This document shows, piece by piece, positions 8,973-17,581 of a stretch of 64,000 bases of DNA. A program made the translations under genes and the position numbers. Position 1 is the stretch's first letter. Every line of letters starts with the position of its first letter. Source of the stretch: Planctomycetota bacterium (GTDB taxonomy: Bacteria; Planctomycetota; Brocadiia; SM23-32; JAKLEA01); the NCBI GenBank assembly GCA_022711755.1, contig JAKLEA010000007.1, forward strand, positions 177,342 to 241,341, read 5' to 3'. The notes under the pieces are model-generated. The model saw only the letters and a list, made by a program, of their open reading frames with translations, was not told the DNA's origin and did no database searches.

Positions 8973-8985
8973 GGAGGATGAGCGT

Positions 8986-9804
8986 TTGGATCAGCAGCAT
9001 TCCTTGCCGAAAGTCATGACCATCGCAGGCTCCGACTCCGGGGGCGGAGCGGGCATTCAGGCCGATATTAAAACAATAACTCTGCTTGGCGGATTTGCCA
9101 CATCCGTCCTGACGGCTCTGACCGCCCAGAATACTCAGACGGTCGCCGCCGCTTATAAACTCCCGGACGACTTCATCAGGCTCCAGTTCAAAATTGTAAT
9201 GGACGACATCGGGACCGATGCGGCCAAGACCGGCATGCTCGCAGACGCCGGAATCATCAGAACCGTATGCGATTGCCTTCGGGAACGCCCGGTCCCCTTT
9301 CTGGTAGTTGACCCGGTCATGGTCAGCAAGTCAGGCTCCAGCCTGCTTGCCCCGGACGCGGTTCAAGCGCTGCGCGAGAATCTACTCCCCCTCGCGACAA
9401 TCATATGCCCCAACCTTCCTGAAGCCTCCGCATTGCTGGATCGCAAGATCGGCGATCTGGACGCCATGCGCGCGGCGGCGCAGGACATCGCCGGGATGGG
9501 TTGTCGCTATGCTCTCATCAAGGGCGGGCATCTGGATGGCCCGGCCGTTGACGTCCTGAGCAACGGCAAGGAAACCACCGAATTCGCATCCAAACGATTG
9601 CCGGGAAAGAATACTCACGGAACCGGCTGCTGCTTCTCGGCGGCAATCGCAACCTTCCTGGCCCGGGGCATGACAATTGAAGAAGCTGTAAAGAACGCGA
9701 AGAGATTCATTATGGAATCGGTCAGGAACGGACTGGATATCGGGGGGGGAAGAGGTCCGATGGACCTTCTGTCCGGGGCGAGGGGAGCGGGATTTATTCC
9801 GTGA
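8986..9804 (+). CDS. thiD: Hydroxymethylpyrimidine/phosphomethylpyrimidine kinase
   Basis: This 272-residue ribokinase-fold enzyme phosphorylates HMP and HMP-phosphate for thiamin synthesis. Signatures are AGSDSGGGAGIQADIKT near residues 14-30, DPVMVSKSG, CPNLPEA, LIKGGH, and the C-terminal GKNTHGTGCCFSAAIA with the anion hole and catalytic region. The start is a TTG at 8986, chosen because a full AAGGAGG site sits at 8971-8977; the ATG at 8978 is out of frame. It is 13 nt after the TetR gene. No TPP riboswitch is visible upstream. Length and motifs are normal for the family. Confidence 0.93.
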   Translation: MDQQHSLPKVMTIAGSDSGGGAGIQADIKTITLLGGFATSVLTALTAQNTQTVAAAYKLPDDFIRLQFKIVMDDIGTDAAKTGMLADAGIIRTVCDCLRERPVPFLVVDPVMVSKSGSSLLAPDAVQALRENLLPLATIICPNLPEASALLDRKIGDLDAMRAAAQDIAGMGCRYALIKGGHLDGPAVDVLSNGKETTEFASKRLPGKNTHGTGCCFSAAIATFLARGMTIEEAVKNAKRFIMESVRNGLDIGGGRGPMDLLSGARGAGFIP

Positions 9805-9810
9805 TTCCGC

Positions 9811-12800
9811 ATGGCGCAGAATGTCCCAAAATCCTCTCCGCCTGTCTTGCCGGTCGCGATTGATGACGAGGAAAACCTGGAGTTTCAGGAACCGCCAAGC
9901 ACAATTCAGACCGTCCAGCGGGCCTTCGAATGGTTCTTTTCCCTTACAGTGCCGATCGCATTTCTTGCTTTCGCTTACGCCAAATATTACAGACCACAGG
10001 GAGAGGTTTATCTCGCTTCTCCGGAAGCGCTGAATGCCGCGCAGTCGGCACAAAGGCTGGCTGACGGCGACGGGTTCAAGACATCCGTCGTGACCCCGCT
10101 CTCGCTGCTCTACTCCCAGGATTTGGCAAATCACCCCGACTTGAGTCAGGCACCAGTCTGCCCCATGCTATTTTCCACGGCGTTCATGGCTCTCGGCGCA
10201 AGCGACAGGTCAGCCGCAGCGGTCACATGCGCGGCATGGATCATGAGCATGTGGCTGCTGGTCGCGCTCGTCAGGAAATGGAAGAAACCAGGGTTGCTCC
10301 CGCTGTCCGTCGGGCTTGCAATCTCCAGCCCCCAGATACTCTGTTGCGCCTTGCAGGGCGCGCCCGCGGCGATTTCAGCCGCGTTGTTCATGCTCATGGT
10401 CAACCTTATGGCCGACATTGTGCCGAGAAGCATCCCGGGCAGTCTGCCCGGGGAAGTCATCCAGACCAGGCCGCAACCCCAATCGCATCTCTTCTTCTTC
10501 ATGGCGCTTGCGGCGTCTGTCTGCGTGCTTACAAGTTATTCCACGTTCTTCCTGGTCGTCCCGCTGCTTGCCTGCGCCATGACTTTCGGCAACGCCAACA
10601 GGCGTCAGAAAGCGATTGCAGTTGCCGGCTTCGCCCTTCCGCTTGTCCCCTGGATGATCCGTAATCTTATTGTCGGCGGCAGCCCGACAGGTCCGCTCTC
10701 GCTGCTCCCTCTCTGGTCGGGTATTTCGCCGTGGGACAGGCTGATAGAACGAACCGGCCTCATTCCCGGCGGCGGCATTGGCGGACTCCTTTTGCGGACA
10801 TGGCTCCTGCTCCCCGGAAAGGCGTTTAACGCCGCCGATGCAGTCATTCGAGGGGCCGCGCTTGACATCGGCCCGGTTCCGCTCATCCTGGCAGCGCCTT
10901 ACGTCACAAGCTCCATCCTGCGCAAGGGCGACTCATGGCGTTTCCACCTGGCCGTCGTGATTGCCGGGCTGTGCTTCTCCTGCGTTTCAATTTTCGGGGC
11001 GCCCCCGCCCGGCGCGTTCTGCGCGCTCGCTCCTCTGGCTGCAATGGCTGCCGCTCGCCAGATTGTCCACTGGATCGAAAGCGCGACCGAAGCCGTCTTC
11101 GCTACCGAAGGCCCGGACAGCGACCGCTGGCTCATCCATGAATGGAAGCGGCCTTTCATCATCTGGACTACCTACGCCCTCCTGATCCTCTGGAACATGT
11201 GGCGCTGTTCGATTCCCGGAGCGCTAACGGATGGCGGAGAACCGCCCTTCCAGGTCGTCCTCAGGCGCAGCGCCCCAGCCCCGATCCTGCTGGATCAGGA
11301 TAAACATGAAGACCCATACGAAAAGATTGACGGCAAACTGACTTTCACCGACATCCCGCTTCAGCTTGCATGGGTCAGGGAAACAATCGCATTCCGCCTT
11401 CCGCTCGTCATCGGCGAGTTCAGACACGCCATCTCGCTGGCTGACGAAGAGGAGCTGCGCATAGGGGGGATTCTTACGCTCAGGCAGCCTGAGCCGGACA
11501 ATCTCCCCGCGCCAGCCGGATTTACGAACTGGCTGACTCCGGTCCGCGAACCATTTACACCTTTCATGGGCATGATCTCCCGCAACATTGCCGGCGGCGA
11601 GATCGTGCTGAAAACAGCCGACGGGCCTCTGCTCCAGGATGAGGAACCAGTCCTTTGCAATTCGCTCAACCGGACGGCAACAGTTGTCATTACGCCTGCC
11701 GCGCGCATATTCAAATGTTTGATCTTAATCCAGACCGAGGCCAGGCATGGCAACCTCTGGCCTGTCATCGGCTCCGCCCTGTGGAGTTTCGAAACGTGGA
11801 ACCTGGCCACTTCCGCGCTGGACACGCTCGCGGAACAATCATCCTCGCGCCGCAGAACAGACATTTCGCTGAAGCTGAATGACGCAATGCTTACCATCGA
11901 GCCATGGAGCGCTGATCGCTGGGCGAGGTCATGCAGGATGAATTGCCGTCTGGGTTATTTCGCCGCGGGTGAACGGGCCGGGCGGATGACCTTGTGGCTG
12001 AACAACGGGCGCTCGCTAGACATGGATTCATACGCAGCCTGCCTGGCGGGCATGGGGCTTGAAAAGAAAGCAGTCGCCTTCATGCGCCGGAGGCTCAAAG
12101 GCGGAGCTGCCATACCTGAATCCTACGATGATTACACGCTGCGAATGGCCAGAACGTGCGGATATATCGGTCTCCATGCAAAAGCTGTTGAACTCGCGAA
12201 CGAATGCGCAATCCTGTTCCCATCCTCCGACTCTCTCCTTAATCAGACGGCCATAATCAAGGCGGAATCCTTTATCGAACTCGCGCGATCCGGCGAGGGA
12301 AACAGGGCCGGAAGCCTCAAGGACGCCATTGCCGCGCTCGAACATGTCATTGCCGCCGATCCCGAGAATACGCGCGCGATGCGGCTTCTTGCGACCTGCT
12401 ACGAACGAATGGGCAGATGGAGCGACGCAGCCGTCATATTGAAGAAGGTTGCTGCGCTTGATGGGAAAGACGAGGAACTGCTTCTGCTGCTGGAGCAGAT
12501 GCGCGACATGAACCCCGGCCAGTCCGAACTGCTCGACCTCTGTGAACGAGCGGAGGCAAGAAATCCGGGCAATCCTACCGCCCTGGCCCACAAGGCGCGC
12601 TATCTCGCCGAGACAAATCTCAGCATGGATGAGCCGATCGAACTGGCGCAGCGCGCTGTCGCCGCCGCTCCTGACGATCTCTTTTGCTGCGATGCTCTTG
12701 CCTGGGTGTTATTCAAAGCCGGGCGTTATCCGGAAGCCGCCCAGACCCTCGCCCCGTATCGCGATGTTCTATGGAAGTCGCCCGTCATCTCCTATCACTG

Positions 12801-12948
12801 GGGGGCGATTCAATTCCGTCTGGGAAACCGCGAGGAAGCGGCTCGACACCTGAAATTGAGCGTCATCGCCGCGTCGCCCTTTGACGCGTGGCGCTCGGAC
12901 GCCAGAGCGATGCTTTGCGAGTATACAGCCGACCCGACTATTCCATAA
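9811..12948 (+). CDS. Large polytopic membrane protein with C-terminal TPRs
   Basis: This 1045-residue protein begins 6 nt after thiD. About ten hydrophobic helices lie between residues 35 and 470, arranged like GT-C (ArnT/PMT, family 39-like) glycosyltransferases. The segments SLLYSQDLANHPDLSQAP and VPWMIRNLIVGGSPTGPLS are reminiscent of that fold, but I cannot identify a clear catalytic Asp pair. A soluble region (about 470-760) follows, then tetratricopeptide repeats from about 780 to the end (for example DPENTRAMRLLATCYERMGR). It may be a lipid-linked sugar transferase or an assembly scaffold. The family is not recognised with certainty. Confidence 0.6.
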   Translation: MAQNVPKSSPPVLPVAIDDEENLEFQEPPSTIQTVQRAFEWFFSLTVPIAFLAFAYAKYYRPQGEVYLASPEALNAAQSAQRLADGDGFKTSVVTPLSLLYSQDLANHPDLSQAPVCPMLFSTAFMALGASDRSAAAVTCAAWIMSMWLLVALVRKWKKPGLLPLSVGLAISSPQILCCALQGAPAAISAALFMLMVNLMADIVPRSIPGSLPGEVIQTRPQPQSHLFFFMALAASVCVLTSYSTFFLVVPLLACAMTFGNANRRQKAIAVAGFALPLVPWMIRNLIVGGSPTGPLSLLPLWSGISPWDRLIERTGLIPGGGIGGLLLRTWLLLPGKAFNAADAVIRGAALDIGPVPLILAAPYVTSSILRKGDSWRFHLAVVIAGLCFSCVSIFGAPPPGAFCALAPLAAMAAARQIVHWIESATEAVFATEGPDSDRWLIHEWKRPFIIWTTYALLILWNMWRCSIPGALTDGGEPPFQVVLRRSAPAPILLDQDKHEDPYEKIDGKLTFTDIPLQLAWVRETIAFRLPLVIGEFRHAISLADEEELRIGGILTLRQPEPDNLPAPAGFTNWLTPVREPFTPFMGMISRNIAGGEIVLKTADGPLLQDEEPVLCNSLNRTATVVITPAARIFKCLILIQTEARHGNLWPVIGSALWSFETWNLATSALDTLAEQSSSRRRTDISLKLNDAMLTIEPWSADRWARSCRMNCRLGYFAAGERAGRMTLWLNNGRSLDMDSYAACLAGMGLEKKAVAFMRRRLKGGAAIPESYDDYTLRMARTCGYIGLHAKAVELANECAILFPSSDSLLNQTAIIKAESFIELARSGEGNRAGSLKDAIAALEHVIAADPENTRAMRLLATCYERMGRWSDAAVILKKVAALDGKDEELLLLLEQMRDMNPGQSELLDLCERAEARNPGNPTALAHKARYLAETNLSMDEPIELAQRAVAAAPDDLFCCDALAWVLFKAGRYPEAAQTLAPYRDVLWKSPVISYHWGAIQFRLGNREEAARHLKLSVIAASPFDAWRSDARAMLCEYTADPTIP

Positions 12949-12998
12949 CCGCGCCGCCGTCAATACGCATCCCGCCCGGCGAATAGTACGGACAACGT

Positions 12999-14375
12999 CT
13001 ACTGCTGCCTGCGACCTTCGCGGTACGTCAAAGTGTATCCAAACTTCCTGGCGCTCCTCGGTTCCAGATTCAACGTGTACTTCGTCGTCACAAGGTCATC
13101 CTTCTTGTATTCCCCGCAGTCGCCCTCGTTCTTCACGTCGCAGTGCTGGTGTCTGAGGTGCATCGTAATTTCCAGCCGCGCTGCGACCGGCCTCTGGTTC
13201 TTCACCTCGATCTGCCATGTCTCGATATCGTCCCAGCCGTCAATGTTCTTGTCATTATCGTAGGTGAAATTCTCCTTCTTGACCGCCATCAGCTTCGGCT
13301 CGACGCTCACCTGTCGGGCCGGGCCGAGATCCAATTCCGCCTTCTGGTCCACCGGGATATATTTCGTATCGCACGCGCCCTCGTAGCTCAGACCGCCGGC
13401 CTCGTCCGCCGTCCGGTAGACCTTCACCAGCCCGTCCGGCAACGGCGTCTCGCCCAGCTTGTGCTTTTTATCGTTCTTGAAGTAGAGGAACCGTATGACC
13501 TCGTTCCCCCAGCGGTTCTCGTCATACTTGTAAAGATTCTCGACCGGGATGTCTCCCTGATCGAAAGACGGGAGCCTCTTGGACCATGTATTCGGGATCG
13601 TCTCGGTCCCTTCAATGGTGTAGATGAAGTATTCGGCCAGCCCTTCCTTCTTGATCTCTTTGGGCCGCTCCATCGAATCGGCAACCATGGTCGGCGCGGG
13701 GGCCGCCGCCGGCATATCCATCGCGCCCTTGGCCTTCTTCATCAATTCCCGCCGCTTTCCCCCAACCGTGTTGTCGTCTCGCTCAGCTCCGCCGCCATAC
13801 CCGCCATCGGCAGGACTTCCATACGGCGGATAACGCTGGGAGAGCATCGCTATCTCATCCAGAAGATTGATTTTGCCGACGATCAATCTCGTCTGCGCTT
13901 TCTCATAATCCTCGCCGGAATTATTGGTCACGCGGACGTAGCCCTTCAGAAGCATCGTCGCTTCGTCCGGCGAAAGCGTCGCCATGTAGAACGCCCGCCA
14001 CGAAATCCCGCTCGTGAAGAACGTAATTTCGACCGGGACCTCCCCTGCTATGCGGGATTGAACGTCCCAGACGGCGATCTGCTGTAACCTGGGCGGGTAT
14101 GAAACGCCCAGCAGGTCAACGTCGGCCTCGTTTTTAAGGGCACGAAGATCAAGCGACGTGGGATCAATCAGCGTATTGGCCCAACTGAAGGAAAGCCTGT
14201 TGATCCCCTCCTTGAGCGTCAGGTTCCTCACGTCCCGCACGAGTGTCAGGTCAGCCGAATTGTAAATCGTTAACTGCACGCCCTCCCGGCTGGGCAGCGT
14301 CACAAGGTCCACTTCGGCCATCGCCTGAACGCATAACGCCAGAACGACGACAACAATCGCCGTCAGCTTTTTCAT
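12999..14375 (-). CDS. DUF4139-type secreted protein, copy A
   Basis: A 458-residue exported protein. The start is set at 14375 because MKKLTAIVVVVLALCVQAMA is a clear signal peptide and GAGGA lies just upstream; the open frame extends 47 codons further without signal features. The mature part begins EVDLVTLPSREGVQLTIYNSADLTLV, a beta-rich DUF4139-like domain. A glycine/proline-rich linker sits mid-protein (about residues 205-240), followed by GTETIPNTWSKRLPSF and a C-terminal domain ending GYTLTYREGRRQQ. It is the last of three tandem paralogues and very similar to copy B. The function of the family is unknown; an envelope or adhesion role is a guess. Confidence 0.8.
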   Translation of the reverse strand: MKKLTAIVVVVLALCVQAMAEVDLVTLPSREGVQLTIYNSADLTLVRDVRNLTLKEGINRLSFSWANTLIDPTSLDLRALKNEADVDLLGVSYPPRLQQIAVWDVQSRIAGEVPVEITFFTSGISWRAFYMATLSPDEATMLLKGYVRVTNNSGEDYEKAQTRLIVGKINLLDEIAMLSQRYPPYGSPADGGYGGGAERDDNTVGGKRRELMKKAKGAMDMPAAAPAPTMVADSMERPKEIKKEGLAEYFIYTIEGTETIPNTWSKRLPSFDQGDIPVENLYKYDENRWGNEVIRFLYFKNDKKHKLGETPLPDGLVKVYRTADEAGGLSYEGACDTKYIPVDQKAELDLGPARQVSVEPKLMAVKKENFTYDNDKNIDGWDDIETWQIEVKNQRPVAARLEITMHLRHQHCDVKNEGDCGEYKKDDLVTTKYTLNLEPRSARKFGYTLTYREGRRQQ

Positions 14376-14522
14376 CTTTATGTCCTCAACACGTCGTTCG
14401 CGGAACGTGAAACGGTAGGCTGTGCGAAAGCGGTGTGCGAAAGCCACAAGGCTTTTGCACACGCGCTTTCGATGTCCGCGGTGGCGATTGCGCGTGTGCG
14501 GGGGTTCGCCGCGCACACCCGG

Positions 14523-15887
14523 CTATTGCGCCTGACGCCTTCCCTCGCGGAACGTGACCGTGTAGCCGAATTTCTTTGCGCTGTGCGGGGGCATAACGAG
14601 CGTGAACTTCACGGTATCCAGATCGTCCTTGGCGAACTCGACCGTCTGATCCCGCTCGATGTCCCAGTGCTGGTGCTTGAAATGGCGCAGGATTTCGATC
14701 CGCGCGTTCACGTCGCGCTGGTTCTTCACCTCTATCTGCCAGGTTTGGATTTCATCCCATCCGTCAATGTTGCGGTCATTGTTGTAGGTGAAGTTGTCCA
14801 GCTTGTACGCCATCAGCTTCGGCTCGACGCTGACGTTCGTCGCATTGCCGAGGCAGAGTTCCGCCTTCTGATCCACGGGGATGTATTTTGTGTCGCAAGC
14901 GCCCTCGTAGCTCAGTCCGCCGGCCTCGTCCACTGTTCTGAAAACCTTAACCATCCCGTCCGGCAGTGGCGTCTCGCCAAGCTTGTGATCCTTGTCATTT
15001 TTGAAAAAGAGGAAGCGCACGACGCTGTTGCCCCAGCGGTTCTCGTCGTACTTGAACAGATTCTCGATCGGTATCTCGTCCTGCTGGAAGGACGGCAGGC
15101 GCTTCGACCACGTGTTCGGGATGGTCTCAGTGCCCTCTATCGTGTAGATGAAATATTCCGAGAGACCTTCCTTGATTATCTGCTTCGGTTTTGAAGGCAT
15201 AGCGGCTTTCTGCGCCATGACCACGCCCTCGGCCTCGGCGATTTCGTCCTTGGCGCGACGAAGAGCCTGTTTGCGCTCCGCAACCGCGGGCATTGCCTCC
15301 CCGGGGGGAACCAACCCCGGCTGGCCGTAAGGAGGATATCGCTGGGAAAGCATCGCAATCTGATCGAGGATGTTGATTTTGCCGACGATCAGACGCGTCT
15401 GCGCGTTCTCGTAATCCTCGCCGGAGTTGTTCGTCACGCGCACGTATCCCTGGAGGCGCATCTTCGCCTCGTCCGGCGAGAGCGTCGCCATGTAGAACGA
15501 TCGCCACGAAATCCCGCTCGTGAAGAACGTGATCTCGGTCGGAACCTCCCCGGCTATGCGCGACATCACGTTCCAGATGGCTATCTGCTGCAACCTGGGC
15601 GGATAAGAGACATCCAGCAGATCAACGTCCGCCGCGTTCTGAAGCGCCCGGAGGTCCAGCGACGTAGGATCAATCAGCGTGTTCGCCCAGCTGAAAGAGA
15701 GACGGTTCGCCCCGGTTTTCAGAGTCAGATTCCGCGTATCGCGAACCAGCGTCAGGTCCGCCGAATTGTAGATCGTCAACTGAACGCCCTGCCTTGTCGG
15801 CAGCGTGACAAGGTCAACCTCCGCAAACGTAACGCCCGCCGCCGAAAGAAGAACCGCGACGAGCGCGAGGAATTTTCTCGTCATCAT
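14523..15887 (-). CDS. DUF4139-type secreted protein, copy B
   Basis: A 454-residue exported protein with signal peptide (MTRKFLALVAVLLSAAGVTFA) and the same plan as copy A: AEVDLVTLPTRQGVQLTIYN, SFSWANTLIDPTSLDLRAL, ISWRSFYMATLSPDE, a short proline-rich linker, then IPNTWSKRLPSF. Alignment by eye with copy A is near-continuous over the first 200 residues with roughly one change in six, so duplication was recent. The start overlaps the stop of copy C (ATGATGA), so the two are coupled; an in-frame ATG three bases later is equally possible. Its variable linker contains a charged helical piece (KQALRRAKDEIAEAEG) absent from copy A. Confidence 0.82.
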   Translation of the reverse strand: MMTRKFLALVAVLLSAAGVTFAEVDLVTLPTRQGVQLTIYNSADLTLVRDTRNLTLKTGANRLSFSWANTLIDPTSLDLRALQNAADVDLLDVSYPPRLQQIAIWNVMSRIAGEVPTEITFFTSGISWRSFYMATLSPDEAKMRLQGYVRVTNNSGEDYENAQTRLIVGKINILDQIAMLSQRYPPYGQPGLVPPGEAMPAVAERKQALRRAKDEIAEAEGVVMAQKAAMPSKPKQIIKEGLSEYFIYTIEGTETIPNTWSKRLPSFQQDEIPIENLFKYDENRWGNSVVRFLFFKNDKDHKLGETPLPDGMVKVFRTVDEAGGLSYEGACDTKYIPVDQKAELCLGNATNVSVEPKLMAYKLDNFTYNNDRNIDGWDEIQTWQIEVKNQRDVNARIEILRHFKHQHWDIERDQTVEFAKDDLDTVKFTLVMPPHSAKKFGYTVTFREGRRQAQ

Positions 15888-17065
15888 CTCAGGTTCCTCC
15901 TGTGATAGTGCATGACGAGCTTCTGCTTTGAGCGCGGCGTCAGCTCGATCCTGAACTCCAGCGTTCCCGCGTCCTTGACCTCATACTTGTGAGAGCATTC
16001 CTCCATGTCCCACTGGCAGACCGGCTCCCCGCGCCCGTAGCGTGTCGCTGCGAACGGCCCCTGCTCCGGAATGTGCTCCGTCAGAACCAGCACCGCCGGC
16101 TTGTCCTTGAAGTTCTCAATCTCTATTTCAACCAGCTCATCCGTGTCGTACATGATGACCTGGTTCTGCTTGTTGCGCTTGACCTCTATCTGGTTCTCGC
16201 GCATCTTCTTGCGGGTAACGACCACGTCGCGGCTCTGCCCGATGTAGAGTTTCACCTTCTCGCCCACCGGCGTATAGGCCGCGTTGTCCTCCCCTGCGAA
16301 GATCGTAGAGCCTTGAGTGTCCTTCTGGTAGACGCGCGCCTTGCCGCCCCATAGCGCGTTCTTCCCCAGGTCGGGATTCTTCGCCGAATTCTCTATCGCG
16401 TAGTAGACCGGAATGCCGACGTTCTGCGCCGTCTTGTCCGGGTCCCACGGCATCGTCTCGGAGTCCCACGTGAACGTCTTCTCAATGGGCAGGCCGCGCG
16501 CCGTGAAGAACAGCAACTGTTTTGTTTCTTCATGGTCAATCGAACGGTCGTAGGCCTGACCGTAATCCAGCAGGACCTTCGCGTTCTCGAAGTCTTCACC
16601 GGAGAAATTGCGCAGGATGAGGTAGCTGGACAGATCCATCTTGCTCTCATCCTGTTCGGCGACGGCCTTGTAGGTCACCAGCCGGTCAATGTTCGAGAGC
16701 AGATAGCTGATCCGCACCGGCTCCTCCACCGCGATGTCGGAGTAGATCTGCCACACCAGCGCCGCCTCGCCGGGGGGATAACTGACGCTGATTAGCCTGA
16801 CCTCCTTCTCATGCCCCAATATGCGCAACCGGATGGAATCAGGATCAATGCTCACGCCCTTCCAGGAGAAATCCACCTGGTTCTCCCCCTTCTGGAGGGC
16901 CAGAGCGCGCTCCTCCTCCACGAGCGTGAACTGCGGATTGTCAAGCCGCACGACCGTCGTCTGCCTGGGCGGCAACGCGACCAGCTTGATGCGCGCCTCG
17001 GCCCGATACGCAGCCGTCGCGCAAAACAGCGCAATGGCCGACAAGAGAATCCTTTTCCTTATCAT
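15884..17065 (-). CDS. DUF4139-type secreted protein, divergent copy C
   Basis: This is the first gene of the tandem trio, 393 residues, with signal peptide MIRKRILLSAIALFCATAAYRAEA. It shares the fold order with copies A and B (N-terminal ALPPRQTTVVRLDNPQFTLV, VDFSWKGVSIDPDSIRLRIL, SVSYPPGEAALVWQI, NFSGEDFENAKVLLDYG) but is clearly older and shorter, lacking the proline-rich linker. Its C-terminal domain (IGQSRDVVVTRKKMRENQIEVKRNK) corresponds to the second half of the others. The genes probably form one transcript starting upstream of 17065. Function unknown. Confidence 0.8.
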   Translation of the reverse strand: MIRKRILLSAIALFCATAAYRAEARIKLVALPPRQTTVVRLDNPQFTLVEEERALALQKGENQVDFSWKGVSIDPDSIRLRILGHEKEVRLISVSYPPGEAALVWQIYSDIAVEEPVRISYLLSNIDRLVTYKAVAEQDESKMDLSSYLILRNFSGEDFENAKVLLDYGQAYDRSIDHEETKQLLFFTARGLPIEKTFTWDSETMPWDPDKTAQNVGIPVYYAIENSAKNPDLGKNALWGGKARVYQKDTQGSTIFAGEDNAAYTPVGEKVKLYIGQSRDVVVTRKKMRENQIEVKRNKQNQVIMYDTDELVEIEIENFKDKPAVLVLTEHIPEQGPFAATRYGRGEPVCQWDMEECSHKYEVKDAGTLEFRIELTPRSKQKLVMHYHRRNLR

Positions 17066-17270
17066 CTCAATCCTCCGCTGATTATGCCCGACCTCCCGTG
17101 CGAAAACATGCGTCGCGCGGAGACATGACCTATCTTCATGCCGTTGAAAATAGGATCGTGTCCCCGGACATGAACCTTAGACGCAATCTTATCAGAAAAG
17201 TTCCCCCAAAACATCGCATGAAACCCGTCTTTCATCACCACACGTACACTCAAGCTTTTTATCTCAAAAC

Positions 17271-17371
17271 GTACGGCGTCAGTCACGGGCGCGTGGCAGC
17301 GTAGGGGCGGGTTTCAAACCCGCCCCTATCAAGTGGCTGGCATATAAACGCTCCCTTCACTGACCGGATAC
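17271..17371 (+). repeat. Dispersed about 100-base repeat with palindromic core, copy 1
   Basis: These 101 bases match the reverse complement of 47598-47697 except for a 3-4 base difference just after the core. The core is a near-perfect palindrome (TAGGGGCGGGTTT at 17302-17314, one base, then its complement to 17328), able to form a 13-base-pair hairpin. It carries no frame of note. The size, lack of coding capacity and inverted placement 30 kb apart suggest a small mobile or REP-like element. Confidence 0.85.
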
Positions 17372-17481
17372 CTCAAAACCAGGTTTTCCTTTCATATCAG
17401 CCCTTTTTCCAATCTCATGGTATTCGCCGTGTCTTTGTGCTTTTGTGTTGAAATTCCCTTTTGAATATGTTCGTCGAAGAT
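17372..17481. other. Non-coding part of the 17066-17581 gap
   Basis: The 516-base gap between the divergent DUF4139 cluster and the GH109-like gene holds the dispersed repeat and a promoter. In the rest (17066-17270 and here) I see no credible gene or hairpin, only AT-richer sequence that may hold the divergent promoter for the minus-strand cluster. Confidence 0.5.
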
Positions 17482-17509
17482 TTGGAAACCTGACTGCATC
17501 CGCTACAAT
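17482..17509 (+). promoter_or_regulatory. Putative vegetative promoter of the GH109-like gene
   Basis: TTGGAA (17482-17487) and TACAAT (17504-17509) are spaced by 16 bases, with the -10 matching the consensus at 5 of 6. Transcription would start about 65 bases before the ATG at 17582. Confidence 0.45.
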
Positions 17510-17581
17510 ATGACCTCGCTGCCTGTCCGCCCACACAGGTCAGTCGAAACGTCATCATCCACCAGTTCAGGAGGCTTTACT

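Noticed and set aside
8973..8985. TPP riboswitch before thiD
   Set aside because: The gap is 13 bases and filled by the ribosome site.
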